Notes under the pieces: model-generated | The model's input: the letters and a program-made list of their open reading frames with translations, nothing else | Told to the model about the DNA's origin: nothing | The model's database searches: none | From: Lachnospiraceae bacterium C6A11 | GTDB lineage: Bacteria > Bacillota > Clostridia > Lachnospirales > Lachnospiraceae | NCBI GenBank assembly: GCA_000702245.1 | Contig: JNKY01000010.1 | Span: 124,001 to 188,000 of the forward strand | DNA length: 64,000 nucleotides | Direction: 5' to 3' | Part shown: positions 26,919 through 35,679 of the stretch, piece after piece | Layout: the number at the start of each line of letters is the position of its first letter | Position numbering within the stretch: position 1 is the stretch's first letter | Made by a program: the position numbers and the translations under genes

Positions 26919-27821
26919 ATGAAGATTTTTACAACAGTTAAGCGAAAGTTAAAGAGAGTAGTAGCAGCGGGTCTTGTAGGTGCAACACTCGTTACAAGCC
27001 TTACAGGATGCGGTAAGAAGAATGATAAAGCGGAAGCAGGTGGCGAGAAGGTTACAACCATAAATGTCGGCGTTATTACAGCCGGAGACAAGACATCCTT
27101 CGTGGATGATAAGGGTAAGCTTACAGGTTATGAGATCGAGCTTATGAGAAAGATCGATGAGGAGCTTCCTCAGTACAAGTTCAATTTCGTTCAGCTTGAA
27201 GGACCTACACTTTTCTCTTCACTTGATGCTAAGAAGGTAGACTTTATTTCAGGTAACTTCAGAAGAAGTGATGCAAGAGAAGAAAAATACTATCACACAT
27301 ACAGAGCTTATATCTCTACACCATATAACATCATCGTATTTGATGATAATACAACAATCAACAGCTTAGAGGATCTTGAAGGCAAGAAAGTTGGTACAGG
27401 TGAAGGAAGCCTCATGGCTGATATCCTTAATGCTTACATCAAGGAAAACAATTCTACTATCGAAGTAGTTTATTCAACAGACCTTGTAGCTGATCTTTCT
27501 GCAGGAAGAATCGATGCGATCGTAATGCCTGGCAGACAGTTAGATATCTACAATGAGAAATACGAAGGCCTTAAGTTCAAGATCGTTGGCGATCCTGTAA
27601 GAGGCAAGGACGGATGCATGAAGGATTCAAATGCATACTGGTATGTAAGAAAGGATGATGAAAGCATAGCACTCAGAGATGCACTCAGTGAGGCACTTTA
27701 CAAGCTTAGACAGGAAGGTGTTCTTACAGAGCTTTCAAATGAGTGGTACGGTAAGGATCTTACAGCAGGTATCGATGAAGAATGCGAAGAAGAAGTAAAA
27801 GAGATGTACGGAATCAAATAG
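26919..27821 (+). CDS. Family 3 solute-binding lipoprotein of the ABC importer
   Basis: The protein is 300 aa. A signal peptide ends in the lipobox LTGC near residue 30, so it is membrane-anchored outside the cell. The mature part has the family 3 binding-protein pattern: VGVITAGDKTSFV, DDKGKLTGYEIELM near residue 72, LDAKKVDFISGNF near 105 and LEGKKVGTGEGS near 148. Such proteins bind amino acids, cystine or related small zwitterions. GRIDAIVMPGRQ replaces the usual D/A-rich hinge. The ligand is unknown and is the best experimental entry to the substrate of the whole cluster. Confidence 0.9.
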   Translation: MKIFTTVKRKLKRVVAAGLVGATLVTSLTGCGKKNDKAEAGGEKVTTINVGVITAGDKTSFVDDKGKLTGYEIELMRKIDEELPQYKFNFVQLEGPTLFSSLDAKKVDFISGNFRRSDAREEKYYHTYRAYISTPYNIIVFDDNTTINSLEDLEGKKVGTGEGSLMADILNAYIKENNSTIEVVYSTDLVADLSAGRIDAIVMPGRQLDIYNEKYEGLKFKIVGDPVRGKDGCMKDSNAYWYVRKDDESIALRDALSEALYKLRQEGVLTELSNEWYGKDLTAGIDEECEEEVKEMYGIK

Positions 27822-27874
27822 TTTTACGGACTGTTTAATATAGATTCAGATACAGAAGTTTAAAGGAGAAAAAG

Positions 27875-28561
27875 ATGGTACAGGCATTTGAATGGAAATA
27901 CGTATTTAAAGCTATGCCAAGATTACTGCATTTCATACCTATAACCCTCCTTATATGGGCGTCGATCATTTTAAGCGGAGTATTTGTAGGAAGTCTGTTT
28001 GCAGTGATCAGGACCAAACATATACCTGTTCTGGAGCAGCTGGTCAGAGTGATCATTTCTGTTGTGAGAGGCATCCCGCCTCTCACACAGCTCTTTATAT
28101 TCTACTTTGGTATGCCGGCGCTGTTTCTCAAAATCGGTATAGATCTGACGAGAATCGATGGTATGTGGTTTGTTATCCTGGCATATGGGCTCAGCAACGG
28201 AGCAGTAATATCAGAAAACTTAAGAGCTGCATTTGCAAGTGTTGGTAAAGGTCAGGAGGATGCTGCTTACAGTATCGGAATGACGGGTACTAAGGCATTT
28301 TTCAGGATAATGATACCGCAGGCACTGGTTGTAGCACTTCCAAGCTTTGGTAACCTTTGCGTTGCATCACTCAAAAATACTTCACTCGCTTTCAGTGTAG
28401 GAGTTATCGAGCTTATGACAACCGCAAATCAGATCGGAACCTTCACGATGCACAGAATGGAAAGCTATGTAGCGGTTGCTATAGTTTATTATGTGCTTTA
28501 TCTGATCATCAGAAACATATTCAGGCTGATAGAGCATAAGGCTTCTTATCAGAAGGATTAA
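27875..28561 (+). CDS. ABC importer permease (HisM/TcyL type)
   Basis: This 228-aa inner-membrane protein has five predicted helices. It shows the typical N-terminal VVRGIPPLTQLF near residue 65 and the ATPase-contact EAA-like loop GKGQEDAAYSIGMTG near 125 followed by IMIPQAL. It forms a heterodimer with the next gene. GGAG precedes the ATG. Confidence 0.9.
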   Translation: MVQAFEWKYVFKAMPRLLHFIPITLLIWASIILSGVFVGSLFAVIRTKHIPVLEQLVRVIISVVRGIPPLTQLFIFYFGMPALFLKIGIDLTRIDGMWFVILAYGLSNGAVISENLRAAFASVGKGQEDAAYSIGMTGTKAFFRIMIPQALVVALPSFGNLCVASLKNTSLAFSVGVIELMTTANQIGTFTMHRMESYVAVAIVYYVLYLIIRNIFRLIEHKASYQKD

Positions 28562-28580
28562 TGGTCGGGAGGAAAACTAT

Positions 28581-29294
28581 ATGGATTTTGACTGGAATTT
28601 TTTCTGGGAGGTTTTTAGGGGAGCCGGCAAGGCTGTTCCGCTCACACTTTACCTCTCACTATGGTCCTTCTTTTTCGGACTGCTTATCGCGCTCGTAATT
28701 GCGATACTAAGATATAAAAAAGTATTTATCCTTGATAAGTTTGCCGATTTCTACGTTTCTTTCATAAGAGGAACACCGGTTATCCTGCAGCTTTATCTGG
28801 TTTACTACATCATTCCTGCGATAGTTGATAACTTCATGATAAAGCATGGCTTCAGCTTCCGTATGAATCAGGTGGAGATCAAGAAGCTGGTCGTGCTGAC
28901 ACTTTCGATAAATATGTCAGCTTATCTGGCAGAGACAATTCGAGGCGGTCTCAATTCACTCGGCCGCAGCGAGATAGAAGCCGCAATGTCGATTGGCATG
29001 ACAGGTGGACAGATACTCAGAAGGATAATCATTCCACAGGTGCTGGTAATAAGTATACCTAACTTCTCATCGCATCTGATCGGAATAATACAGGCTACAT
29101 CACTTGCGTTCTATGTAACACTTGTTGAGGTTACAGGTACGGCCAGGATCATGGCGATGGATAACTGGAAATACTATGAAGCATATCTTGCAACGGGACT
29201 TATCTACTGGCTGCTTACCGTAGCTGTAGAGATAATAACCTTCATAGTTGAGAAGATAGTTGCTAAACGCGGATATGCGCTGAAGACGGCTTGA
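28581..29294 (+). CDS. ABC importer permease (HisM/TcyM type)
   Basis: This 237-aa protein has predicted helices near residues 17-40, 60-90, 98-120 and two more towards the C-terminus. FIRGTPVILQLYLVYY near residue 65 and the EAA loop GRSEIEAAMSIGMTG near 133 followed by IIIPQVL are the family marks. GGGAGG lies upstream and the gene starts 19 nt after its partner. The two permeases, the ATPase and the lipoprotein form a complete importer. Confidence 0.9.
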   Translation: MDFDWNFFWEVFRGAGKAVPLTLYLSLWSFFFGLLIALVIAILRYKKVFILDKFADFYVSFIRGTPVILQLYLVYYIIPAIVDNFMIKHGFSFRMNQVEIKKLVVLTLSINMSAYLAETIRGGLNSLGRSEIEAAMSIGMTGGQILRRIIIPQVLVISIPNFSSHLIGIIQATSLAFYVTLVEVTGTARIMAMDNWKYYEAYLATGLIYWLLTVAVEIITFIVEKIVAKRGYALKTA

Positions 29295-29382
29295 TAGTAT
29301 GGGGACAATGGTAAAAAATATACAATGACCTGTCGTCATGTTGATTGAAAGATGACGGCTGGGATATAAGGAGATGACAGAG

Positions 29383-30408
29383 ATGTCAGGTGTTTATAAA
29401 ACAGACGAAGTAGAAAAGCTGGCTGCAGCTATATTTGAGGCAACGGGCTTCAGAAAGGATTATGCGGCGAGAGTTGCAGATAATCTGGTAACGGCAGAAG
29501 CCAGAGGAGTTTATTCTCACGGACTTGTGCATATGATAGATTACGTGGACTTCTTCAAGAAGGGCATGATAACAAATGCAGATGTTGAGGTGGTCAGAGA
29601 CAATGCGGCAACGGCGCTTCTGGATGCACATCATGCACCGGGAGCACCAAGCGGCGAGATCGGAATGGACCTTGCTATAGAGAAGGCCAAGAAATACGGC
29701 GTCGGAATAGTTTCCGTTAAGAATGGTACTCACTTCGGAATGGCTTACTTCTATGCAAGAAGAGCCCTGAAAGAAAATATGATAGGTCTTGCCTTCACAA
29801 ATGCAGGCGATATGGTTGCACCTTTCGGCGGAAGAACCAAGCAGATCGGAACCAATCCGATATGTATCACTTCTCCGACGGACGACGGCGGTGAAATAAC
29901 CTTTGACGCAGCCACCAGTGTTCAGGCCTTCAATAAGCTATATCACGCATCTGTCGAGAAGAGACCGATCCCACTCGGTTGGGCAATCGATCCTGACGGA
30001 AATGACACCACGGACCCAAATCTCGGAATGGCCGGAGCGCTTCTTCCATTCGGAGGCTACAAAGGCTACGGACTGGGCTTCATGGTAAATATCCTTACAG
30101 GTATCCTCAGTGGTTCATCTCTCATTCGAAATGACGACGGTACCGTGTCAGAGGATATTCACAACTGTGGTTTCAATTTCTGCGCGATAGATATCAGTAA
30201 GTTTACTGATCTTCAGGACTATTTCGATGGCCAGAAGCTCTTTGCTGAAAGGATAGTCAACTCACCAAGAAAAGAAGGCGTCGACAAGATATTCCTTCCG
30301 GGCGAGATAGAGAATGATAAATACAACAAGGCCCTGAAGGAGGGCGTATTCCTTGGAGACGGAGTAGAGGGAAATCTGCTGAGACTCAAGGAAGAATATA
30401 ATGTGTAA
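29383..30408 (+). CDS. Ldh2-family NAD(P)-dependent 2-hydroxyacid dehydrogenase
   Basis: The protein is 341 aa. The ATG at 29383 is preferred, with AAGGAG 9 nt upstream; the ATG at 29374 directly abuts that site. The family (malate/sulfolactate/ureidoglycolate dehydrogenase, HcxB) is shown by EARGVYSHGL near residue 45, with its conserved His, KNGTHFGMAYFYA near 112, TNAGDMVAPFGG near 140, IGTNPICI near 158 and PFGGYKGYGLGFMV near 225. It reduces a 2-oxoacid or oxidises a 2-hydroxyacid without a Rossmann fold. It is the last gene before a terminator and the nifD-like promoter. Sulfolactate or methylthio-2-hydroxyacids are possible substrates; this is inference. Confidence 0.82.
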   Translation: MSGVYKTDEVEKLAAAIFEATGFRKDYAARVADNLVTAEARGVYSHGLVHMIDYVDFFKKGMITNADVEVVRDNAATALLDAHHAPGAPSGEIGMDLAIEKAKKYGVGIVSVKNGTHFGMAYFYARRALKENMIGLAFTNAGDMVAPFGGRTKQIGTNPICITSPTDDGGEITFDAATSVQAFNKLYHASVEKRPIPLGWAIDPDGNDTTDPNLGMAGALLPFGGYKGYGLGFMVNILTGILSGSSLIRNDDGTVSEDIHNCGFNFCAIDISKFTDLQDYFDGQKLFAERIVNSPRKEGVDKIFLPGEIENDKYNKALKEGVFLGDGVEGNLLRLKEEYNV

Positions 30409-30414
30409 TATTTT

Positions 30415-30450
30415 AAAGACCACGTTTTAGGAATAAAACGTGGTCTTTTT
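30415..30450 (+). terminator. Rho-independent terminator
   Basis: A perfect 15-bp stem (30415-30429 with 30434-30448) has a GGAA loop and ends in T residues. It separates the importer operon from the nifD-like operon. Confidence 0.9.
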
Positions 30451-30513
30451 GTATTAACAGCTCCGGTGGACAGCCGGTGTTTCGACAGCTGGTGTTGATG
30501 TATCACGTGGGTT

Positions 30514-30538
30514 TTGCTATAGCCGGAAACTATAGCAA
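30514..30538. promoter_or_regulatory. MET-box-like palindrome upstream of the nifD-like gene
   Basis: TTGCTATAG-N7-CTATAGCAA has 9-bp perfect arms and spacer ccggaaa. It is the strongest of the three boxes. The centre is 55 nt upstream of the -10. Confidence 0.75.
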
Positions 30539-30555
30539 CGTATCATTTTTGCGTA

Positions 30556-30586
30556 TTAACGATTAACAGAGGAATCGTGGTAGTAT
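30556..30586 (+). promoter_or_regulatory. Predicted promoter of the nifD-like operon
   Basis: TTAACG (30556-30561) and TAGTAT (30581-30586) have a 19-nt spacer, the same geometry as the promoters at 18495 and 23104. The 120-nt leader to the start codon shows no other clear element. Confidence 0.55.
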
Positions 30587-30705
30587 AGCTAATCATAGAA
30601 CAAGACATTAACACACGGGGTTGATAGGCAAATGAGCAGTATCAACCGGATCGGCCGGATAACCAAAGCGGCCAAAGGAAAACATATTTAAAAGGGAGTA
30701 ACGCA

Positions 30706-32151
30706 ATGGCAGTCAGATATTCAGGCGTAAGAGAATCCAGACAGAACAGATACAATGATCTGGGCGGCAGCAGTACAGAGCTGGCCGATAAGTTTGAAAA
30801 AAAGTGTATAAAGAAGGCGGAAAGGAGCTTTGAGCAGGGTCTTCAGTGCCAGGAGATAAACAGTCTTCAGGCCCTTGTATCAATAGAAGATTCTCTGCTG
30901 ATCGTACATTCACCACAAGGTTGTCTGGGATGCGCCTCAGCCATGCAGGACCTCTACAGAGTTGGCCAGATCCACAGAGGTGTAAAGCATGTTAAGAATG
31001 CAAGGCTTCTCTGTACGAACCTTGATAAGAAGAGCGTTATCTTCGGTGGTGAGAAGAAGCTGAGAGATACGGTAAAGCTCGGTATCGAGAGATATAATCC
31101 GAGGATCGTTTACGTATTTACCTCCTGCGCATCAGGTATCATAGGTGATGATATCGATGCAATATGTGGTGATCTTCAGGATGAGTATCCGGAAGTTGTG
31201 ATGGTTCCGGTACACTGCGAGGGCTTTAAATCGAAAATATGTGCTTCAGGCTTCGACGCAGCGCTTATAGCAATAAACAAATACATCATAAAGGGCCAGA
31301 AGCAGCCTACAGAGGATGATCTGATCAACCTCTTCGCACCGACCTCCATCAGCTATGCTGACCAGAAGGAGATGGAACGAATGCTGGAGAACCTCGGAAT
31401 GAGAGCCAATTACATTCCGTTCTACAGCAACCTTGACAAACTGAGAAATATAACCGCTGCGAAGGCTTCAACCTCTATCTGCAAGGTATTTGCGGATGAG
31501 TTCATGAAGGAGCTGGAGAGCGACTATGGTATTCCATACAGCCACACAGTCATGCCGATAGGAATAAGAAATACAGATAAGTGGTACAGAGGTATCGCGA
31601 AGATCATCGGCAAAGAGGCAGAGGCTGAGGAGATAATCAAAAAGGAACACGAAAGGATAGATCCACTTGTTGCAGCTATCAGAGAGAGGCTTCAGGGCAA
31701 GAGAGTATTTATCTGCGGAGGAACAGGACGAAGCTTTGCTGCGGCAGCGCTGATCGATGACTTCGGTATGAAGCTGGTAGGACTTGAAACACCTACTTAC
31801 GACAGCGATGCACAGGATGATATAGAGTATCTCAACAAGATCCATGGTGATTTTGTGGTTGATATAGCAAACATGCTCCCATTTGAGCAGGTCAATCTGC
31901 TTAATAGGCTCAGGCCGGATTGTTTCATTGGCGTTGCGGACTGGGCCGCTAAGCTGGGACTTCCGACAACTCATGTCTTAGACGGAAAGAGACCTACCAT
32001 GGGTTACGACGGACTTATCTTCCTCGGAAATAAGATCGCTGACCAGTTTGAGAATCCTGGCTTTAACAAAAAGCTGGCGGCTCACAGGAAGCTTCCATAC
32101 AAGGCAAGCTGGTTTGAGGAAGATGCATTCAAGTACATCACCGAAAGATAG
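30706..32151 (+). CDS. Nitrogenase-like component 1 alpha subunit (NifD homologue)
   Basis: The protein is 481 aa. Predicted P-cluster ligands match NifD Cys62, Cys88 and Cys154: Cys48 (LQC), Cys73 (SPQGC) and Cys141 (FTSCASGIIGDD). The cofactor Cys275 matches Cys259, 15 residues before YGIP as in NifD. His423 (TTHVLDG, before MGYDG) is a likely match to His442. The substrate-pocket residues differ: in CEGF-N4-C the Gln191 position is Cys179 and the His195 position is Phe183. The protein therefore probably holds a NifB-derived cluster but is unlikely to reduce N2 in the classic way. Methylthio-alkane reductase MarD is the nearest known functional precedent. GGGAG precedes the ATG. Confidence 0.85.
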   Translation: MAVRYSGVRESRQNRYNDLGGSSTELADKFEKKCIKKAERSFEQGLQCQEINSLQALVSIEDSLLIVHSPQGCLGCASAMQDLYRVGQIHRGVKHVKNARLLCTNLDKKSVIFGGEKKLRDTVKLGIERYNPRIVYVFTSCASGIIGDDIDAICGDLQDEYPEVVMVPVHCEGFKSKICASGFDAALIAINKYIIKGQKQPTEDDLINLFAPTSISYADQKEMERMLENLGMRANYIPFYSNLDKLRNITAAKASTSICKVFADEFMKELESDYGIPYSHTVMPIGIRNTDKWYRGIAKIIGKEAEAEEIIKKEHERIDPLVAAIRERLQGKRVFICGGTGRSFAAAALIDDFGMKLVGLETPTYDSDAQDDIEYLNKIHGDFVVDIANMLPFEQVNLLNRLRPDCFIGVADWAAKLGLPTTHVLDGKRPTMGYDGLIFLGNKIADQFENPGFNKKLAAHRKLPYKASWFEEDAFKYITER

Positions 32152-32249
32152 TATTAAATAATGAGGCTGAGAAATAAAACTATATGATTGAGAATTACGT
32201 TTTAGAGAGTATCAGCCAATTAAGTATAGTGTTAAGAAGAGGTTAAAAT

Positions 32250-33533
32250 ATGTCAGCAATTACTGAAAATCCGCGCGGAGGCTGTGTCCTTTCGGGAATA
32301 AATTCAAATCTTGCATCCATCGGAGGTATCTGTCCGATATTTCATTCGGGTCCGGGCTGCTGTCTTCAGACATCTGCAGCAGAGCAGGGTCAGTCCGGCG
32401 GCAAGAGTATAGGTTATGTATCAGGTTCTTCGATCGCCTGTACGAACATGCTTGAGAAGGAGGTTGTATTTGGCGGAACAAATAAGCTTCGCACAACGGT
32501 GCAGGGTGCAATAGATATCTATGATGCAAAGATATTTTTCATACTTACGGGCTGTACGGCAGGTATCATCGGTGACGATGTCGAGAGTATAGCTCAGGAG
32601 TTTCGTGACAAGGGGCATGAGGTTTATGCAATTGATACACCGGGCTTCCACGGCGACAGCAACCTTGGCTACGAGGTGACCTGGAACAATATCATCGATC
32701 AGGTGCTTCAGCCAAGAGAGAAGGATGAAAAGCTTGTGAATATATTTGGTATAGTTCCTTACCACGACCCGTTCTGGTACGGAAATCTTGAGGAGATAAG
32801 GAGGATTCTTGAGAGACTCGGCCTTAAGGTAAATACCTTCTATACAAATCATCAGACCATAGATGATGTAAAGGGCAGCTCGGCAGCGGCGCTTAATATC
32901 GTTATCAATCCATGGCTCTTTGAGAAGCCGGCGGATAAATATAAAGAGAAGTTCGGAATCCCTTGGATCAAATATCCGGGACTTCCGGTAGGTGCAACGG
33001 ATACGACAGAGTTTGTTCGTCAGGTTGCAGAGGCTCTTTCACTTGATAAAGAGCTTGTTGATAAGGTGATCTACGAGGAAGAGGATTACGTTTACAGCTT
33101 CCTTGAGCAGGCGATCGGAAGACTTTCATGGAAGAGATTCGGTGTTATCGCAGATGCTAACTCAGCAATCGGTATCACAAGATATCTTGCGAATGATTAT
33201 AGCTTCACACCGAAGTTTACAGTCATTTCCGAGCCAATCTACAGAGGTCATGATGTTCAGCTTATCAAGGACAGGATCACAAATCTTGAATATGCGAAGG
33301 CGCCTGAGGTTATATTTGCCTTTGACCAATATAAGATAAATGAAGTGATAAAGGGACACGATGATGTAACCCTCATCGTCGGTTCGGCAAATGACAGAGA
33401 GGCTGCATCTTATACAGAGGCGCAGTTCCTTGAAGCAACCTTCCCGGTAACAACAAGGCTCTTCTTCAACAGAGCCATCGCAGGCTACAGAGGAAGCTTA
33501 ACATTTACAGAAGATTTATATGATAACCTATAG
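32250..33533 (+). CDS. Nitrogenase-like component 1 beta subunit (NifK homologue)
   Basis: The protein is 427 aa. It lacks the N-terminal extension of Mo-nitrogenase NifK. Cys12 (RGGC), Cys37 (SGPGC) and Cys102 (LTGCTAGIIGDD) are in place for the P-cluster; the first two are 25 residues apart as in NifK Cys70-Cys95. VVFGGTNKL near residue 73 and the FGIPW motif near 236 are also family marks. It would pair with the upstream subunit as an alpha2-beta2 tetramer. The 98-nt gap upstream contains a weak ribosome site (AAGAGG). A 28-bp tandem repeat starts right after the stop codon. Confidence 0.85.
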   Translation: MSAITENPRGGCVLSGINSNLASIGGICPIFHSGPGCCLQTSAAEQGQSGGKSIGYVSGSSIACTNMLEKEVVFGGTNKLRTTVQGAIDIYDAKIFFILTGCTAGIIGDDVESIAQEFRDKGHEVYAIDTPGFHGDSNLGYEVTWNNIIDQVLQPREKDEKLVNIFGIVPYHDPFWYGNLEEIRRILERLGLKVNTFYTNHQTIDDVKGSSAAALNIVINPWLFEKPADKYKEKFGIPWIKYPGLPVGATDTTEFVRQVAEALSLDKELVDKVIYEEEDYVYSFLEQAIGRLSWKRFGVIADANSAIGITRYLANDYSFTPKFTVISEPIYRGHDVQLIKDRITNLEYAKAPEVIFAFDQYKINEVIKGHDDVTLIVGSANDREAASYTEAQFLEATFPVTTRLFFNRAIAGYRGSLTFTEDLYDNL

Positions 33534-33542
33534 AAGCCGAGC

Positions 33543-33617
33543 GGAATGCGAATAGCACTGCGAGATGCGCGGAATGCGAATAGCACTGCGAGATGCGCGA
33601 AATGCGAATAGCACTGC
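33543..33617 (+). repeat. 28-bp tandem repeat between nifK-like and nifB
   Basis: Two perfect 28-bp units (33543-33570, 33571-33598) and a 19-bp partial third (33599-33617, one mismatch) lie between the nifK-like stop and the nifB ribosome site. The unit contains GCACTGCGAGATGCGC. Confidence 0.9.
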
Positions 33618-33643
33618 AACAAACATTAGAAAGGAGGCAGCCC

Positions 33644-34513
33644 ATGACAGGCTTAGAAGAACTTAGAGCAAAACATCCATGTTTCGGAGGACATAAGGAC
33701 AACATGGGAAGGATTCATCTTCCGGTGAGCCCGGCATGTAACATCGGCTGCCGATTCTGCGACAGGGTCAGAAATGATTATGAAGACAGACCCGGCATCA
33801 CTTCAAAGGTGATCAGTCCTGAAGAGTCTATAGACATAATCAGAAGAGCCCTGGAGCTTTGTCCGGAGATCAAGGTTGCCGGAATAGCAGGTCCGGGAGA
33901 TACGCTTGCGACAGATACTGCACTTCAGACCTTCAGACTCATCAAGAAGGAATTTCCGGAGCTGATCAAGTGTATGAGCACAAACGGACTTCTCCTCAGC
34001 GAGAAGGCGGATGAGGTGATAGAGGTTGGCATCGACAGCCTGACGGTAACAGTCAATGCGGTCGACCCTGAAATACTTTCAAAGATCAACAAATTCGTTG
34101 TTTACCATGGAAAAAAATACGACGGCGTTGAAGGCTGCAGGATACTTATCGAAAAGCAGCTTGAAGGAATTAAAAAGGTCTGCGATGCAGGTATCATGGT
34201 AAAGATAAATACAGTTCTTGTTCCGGAGGTCAATCTGGATCATATAGAAGAGATCGCAATGACGGTTGCAGAGCTGGGAGCAGAGCTTTATAACATCATC
34301 CCGCTCATCCCTGCGGCAGAAATGAAGGACTTCAGGGCACCGACAAGAGGCGAGGTATTTGCAGCTCAGCTTTCGGCAGGAAGATACATCGAGCTCTATA
34401 CACACTGCCAGCACTGCAGGGCGGATGCGGCAGGAATACCGGGTGGAAAGGATATAAGCGCACAGCTTTATCTGCTGAAGACAGCGATGGAGGACACCTT
34501 CTCGCACGGCTAA
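33644..34513 (+). CDS. nifB: NifB radical SAM cofactor maturase (NifX domain absent)
   Basis: The protein is 289 aa. The ATG at 33644 follows AAGGAGG; an in-frame ATG at 33593 lies inside the repeat and is rejected. The order of motifs is that of true NifB: HPCF with Cys13, RIHLPVSPACNIGCRFCDR with the radical SAM cysteines 32, 36 and 39, IAGPGDTLA near residue 81, and a terminal CQHCRADAAG with Cys255 and Cys258. NifB fuses two 4Fe-4S clusters and inserts carbide to form NifB-co (8Fe-9S-C). The C-terminal NifX-like domain of many NifB proteins is absent and is supplied in trans by the upstream nifX-like gene. Its presence implies a complex cluster in the DK-like enzyme. Confidence 0.9.
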   Translation: MTGLEELRAKHPCFGGHKDNMGRIHLPVSPACNIGCRFCDRVRNDYEDRPGITSKVISPEESIDIIRRALELCPEIKVAGIAGPGDTLATDTALQTFRLIKKEFPELIKCMSTNGLLLSEKADEVIEVGIDSLTVTVNAVDPEILSKINKFVVYHGKKYDGVEGCRILIEKQLEGIKKVCDAGIMVKINTVLVPEVNLDHIEEIAMTVAELGAELYNIIPLIPAAEMKDFRAPTRGEVFAAQLSAGRYIELYTHCQHCRADAAGIPGGKDISAQLYLLKTAMEDTFSHG

Positions 34514-34568
34514 AATAAATAATTACCTTCCGGCCAAACGCTTTCATTCGGCGCGGAGCCGGAGATAA

Positions 34569-35447
<879 letters not shown>

Positions 35448-35472
35448 TAATAATTACCTTCTAAAAATAAAG

Positions 35473-35510
35473 CAGTGGAGTGTCACCGGACAGGGCACTC
35501 CACTGTCTTT
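35473..35510 (+). terminator. Rho-independent terminator after nifH-like
   Basis: A 10-bp perfect stem (35473-35482 with 35496-35505) has a 13-nt loop followed by TCTTT. It ends the nitrogenase-like operon. Confidence 0.8.
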
Positions 35511-35580
35511 ATGATGGATGGCCGCCGATGAACCGCGTGGATGAGAGTGGCTTGGCGGTATTGTCCGCGTGTAAATGCTG

Positions 35581-35609
35581 ATGACAATCCGGACAGTATT
35601 TGTTATAAT
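35581..35609 (+). promoter_or_regulatory. Predicted promoter of yhaM
   Basis: ATGACA and TATAAT have a 17-nt spacer, 71 nt upstream of the yhaM start. Confidence 0.65.
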
Positions 35610-35679
35610 CATTAAGGCTGGTTCCAACAGAAAAAGATATAGACAGTAATAAAAGGGAACCGCTTAGGAAGGAAATATT

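Noticed and set aside
33543-33617. CRISPR array
   Set aside because: The 28-bp units are directly abutting with no spacers and no cas genes are present.
33593-33643. Upstream ATG for nifB
   Set aside because: It lies inside the tandem repeat with no ribosome site; ATG 33644 has AAGGAGG.
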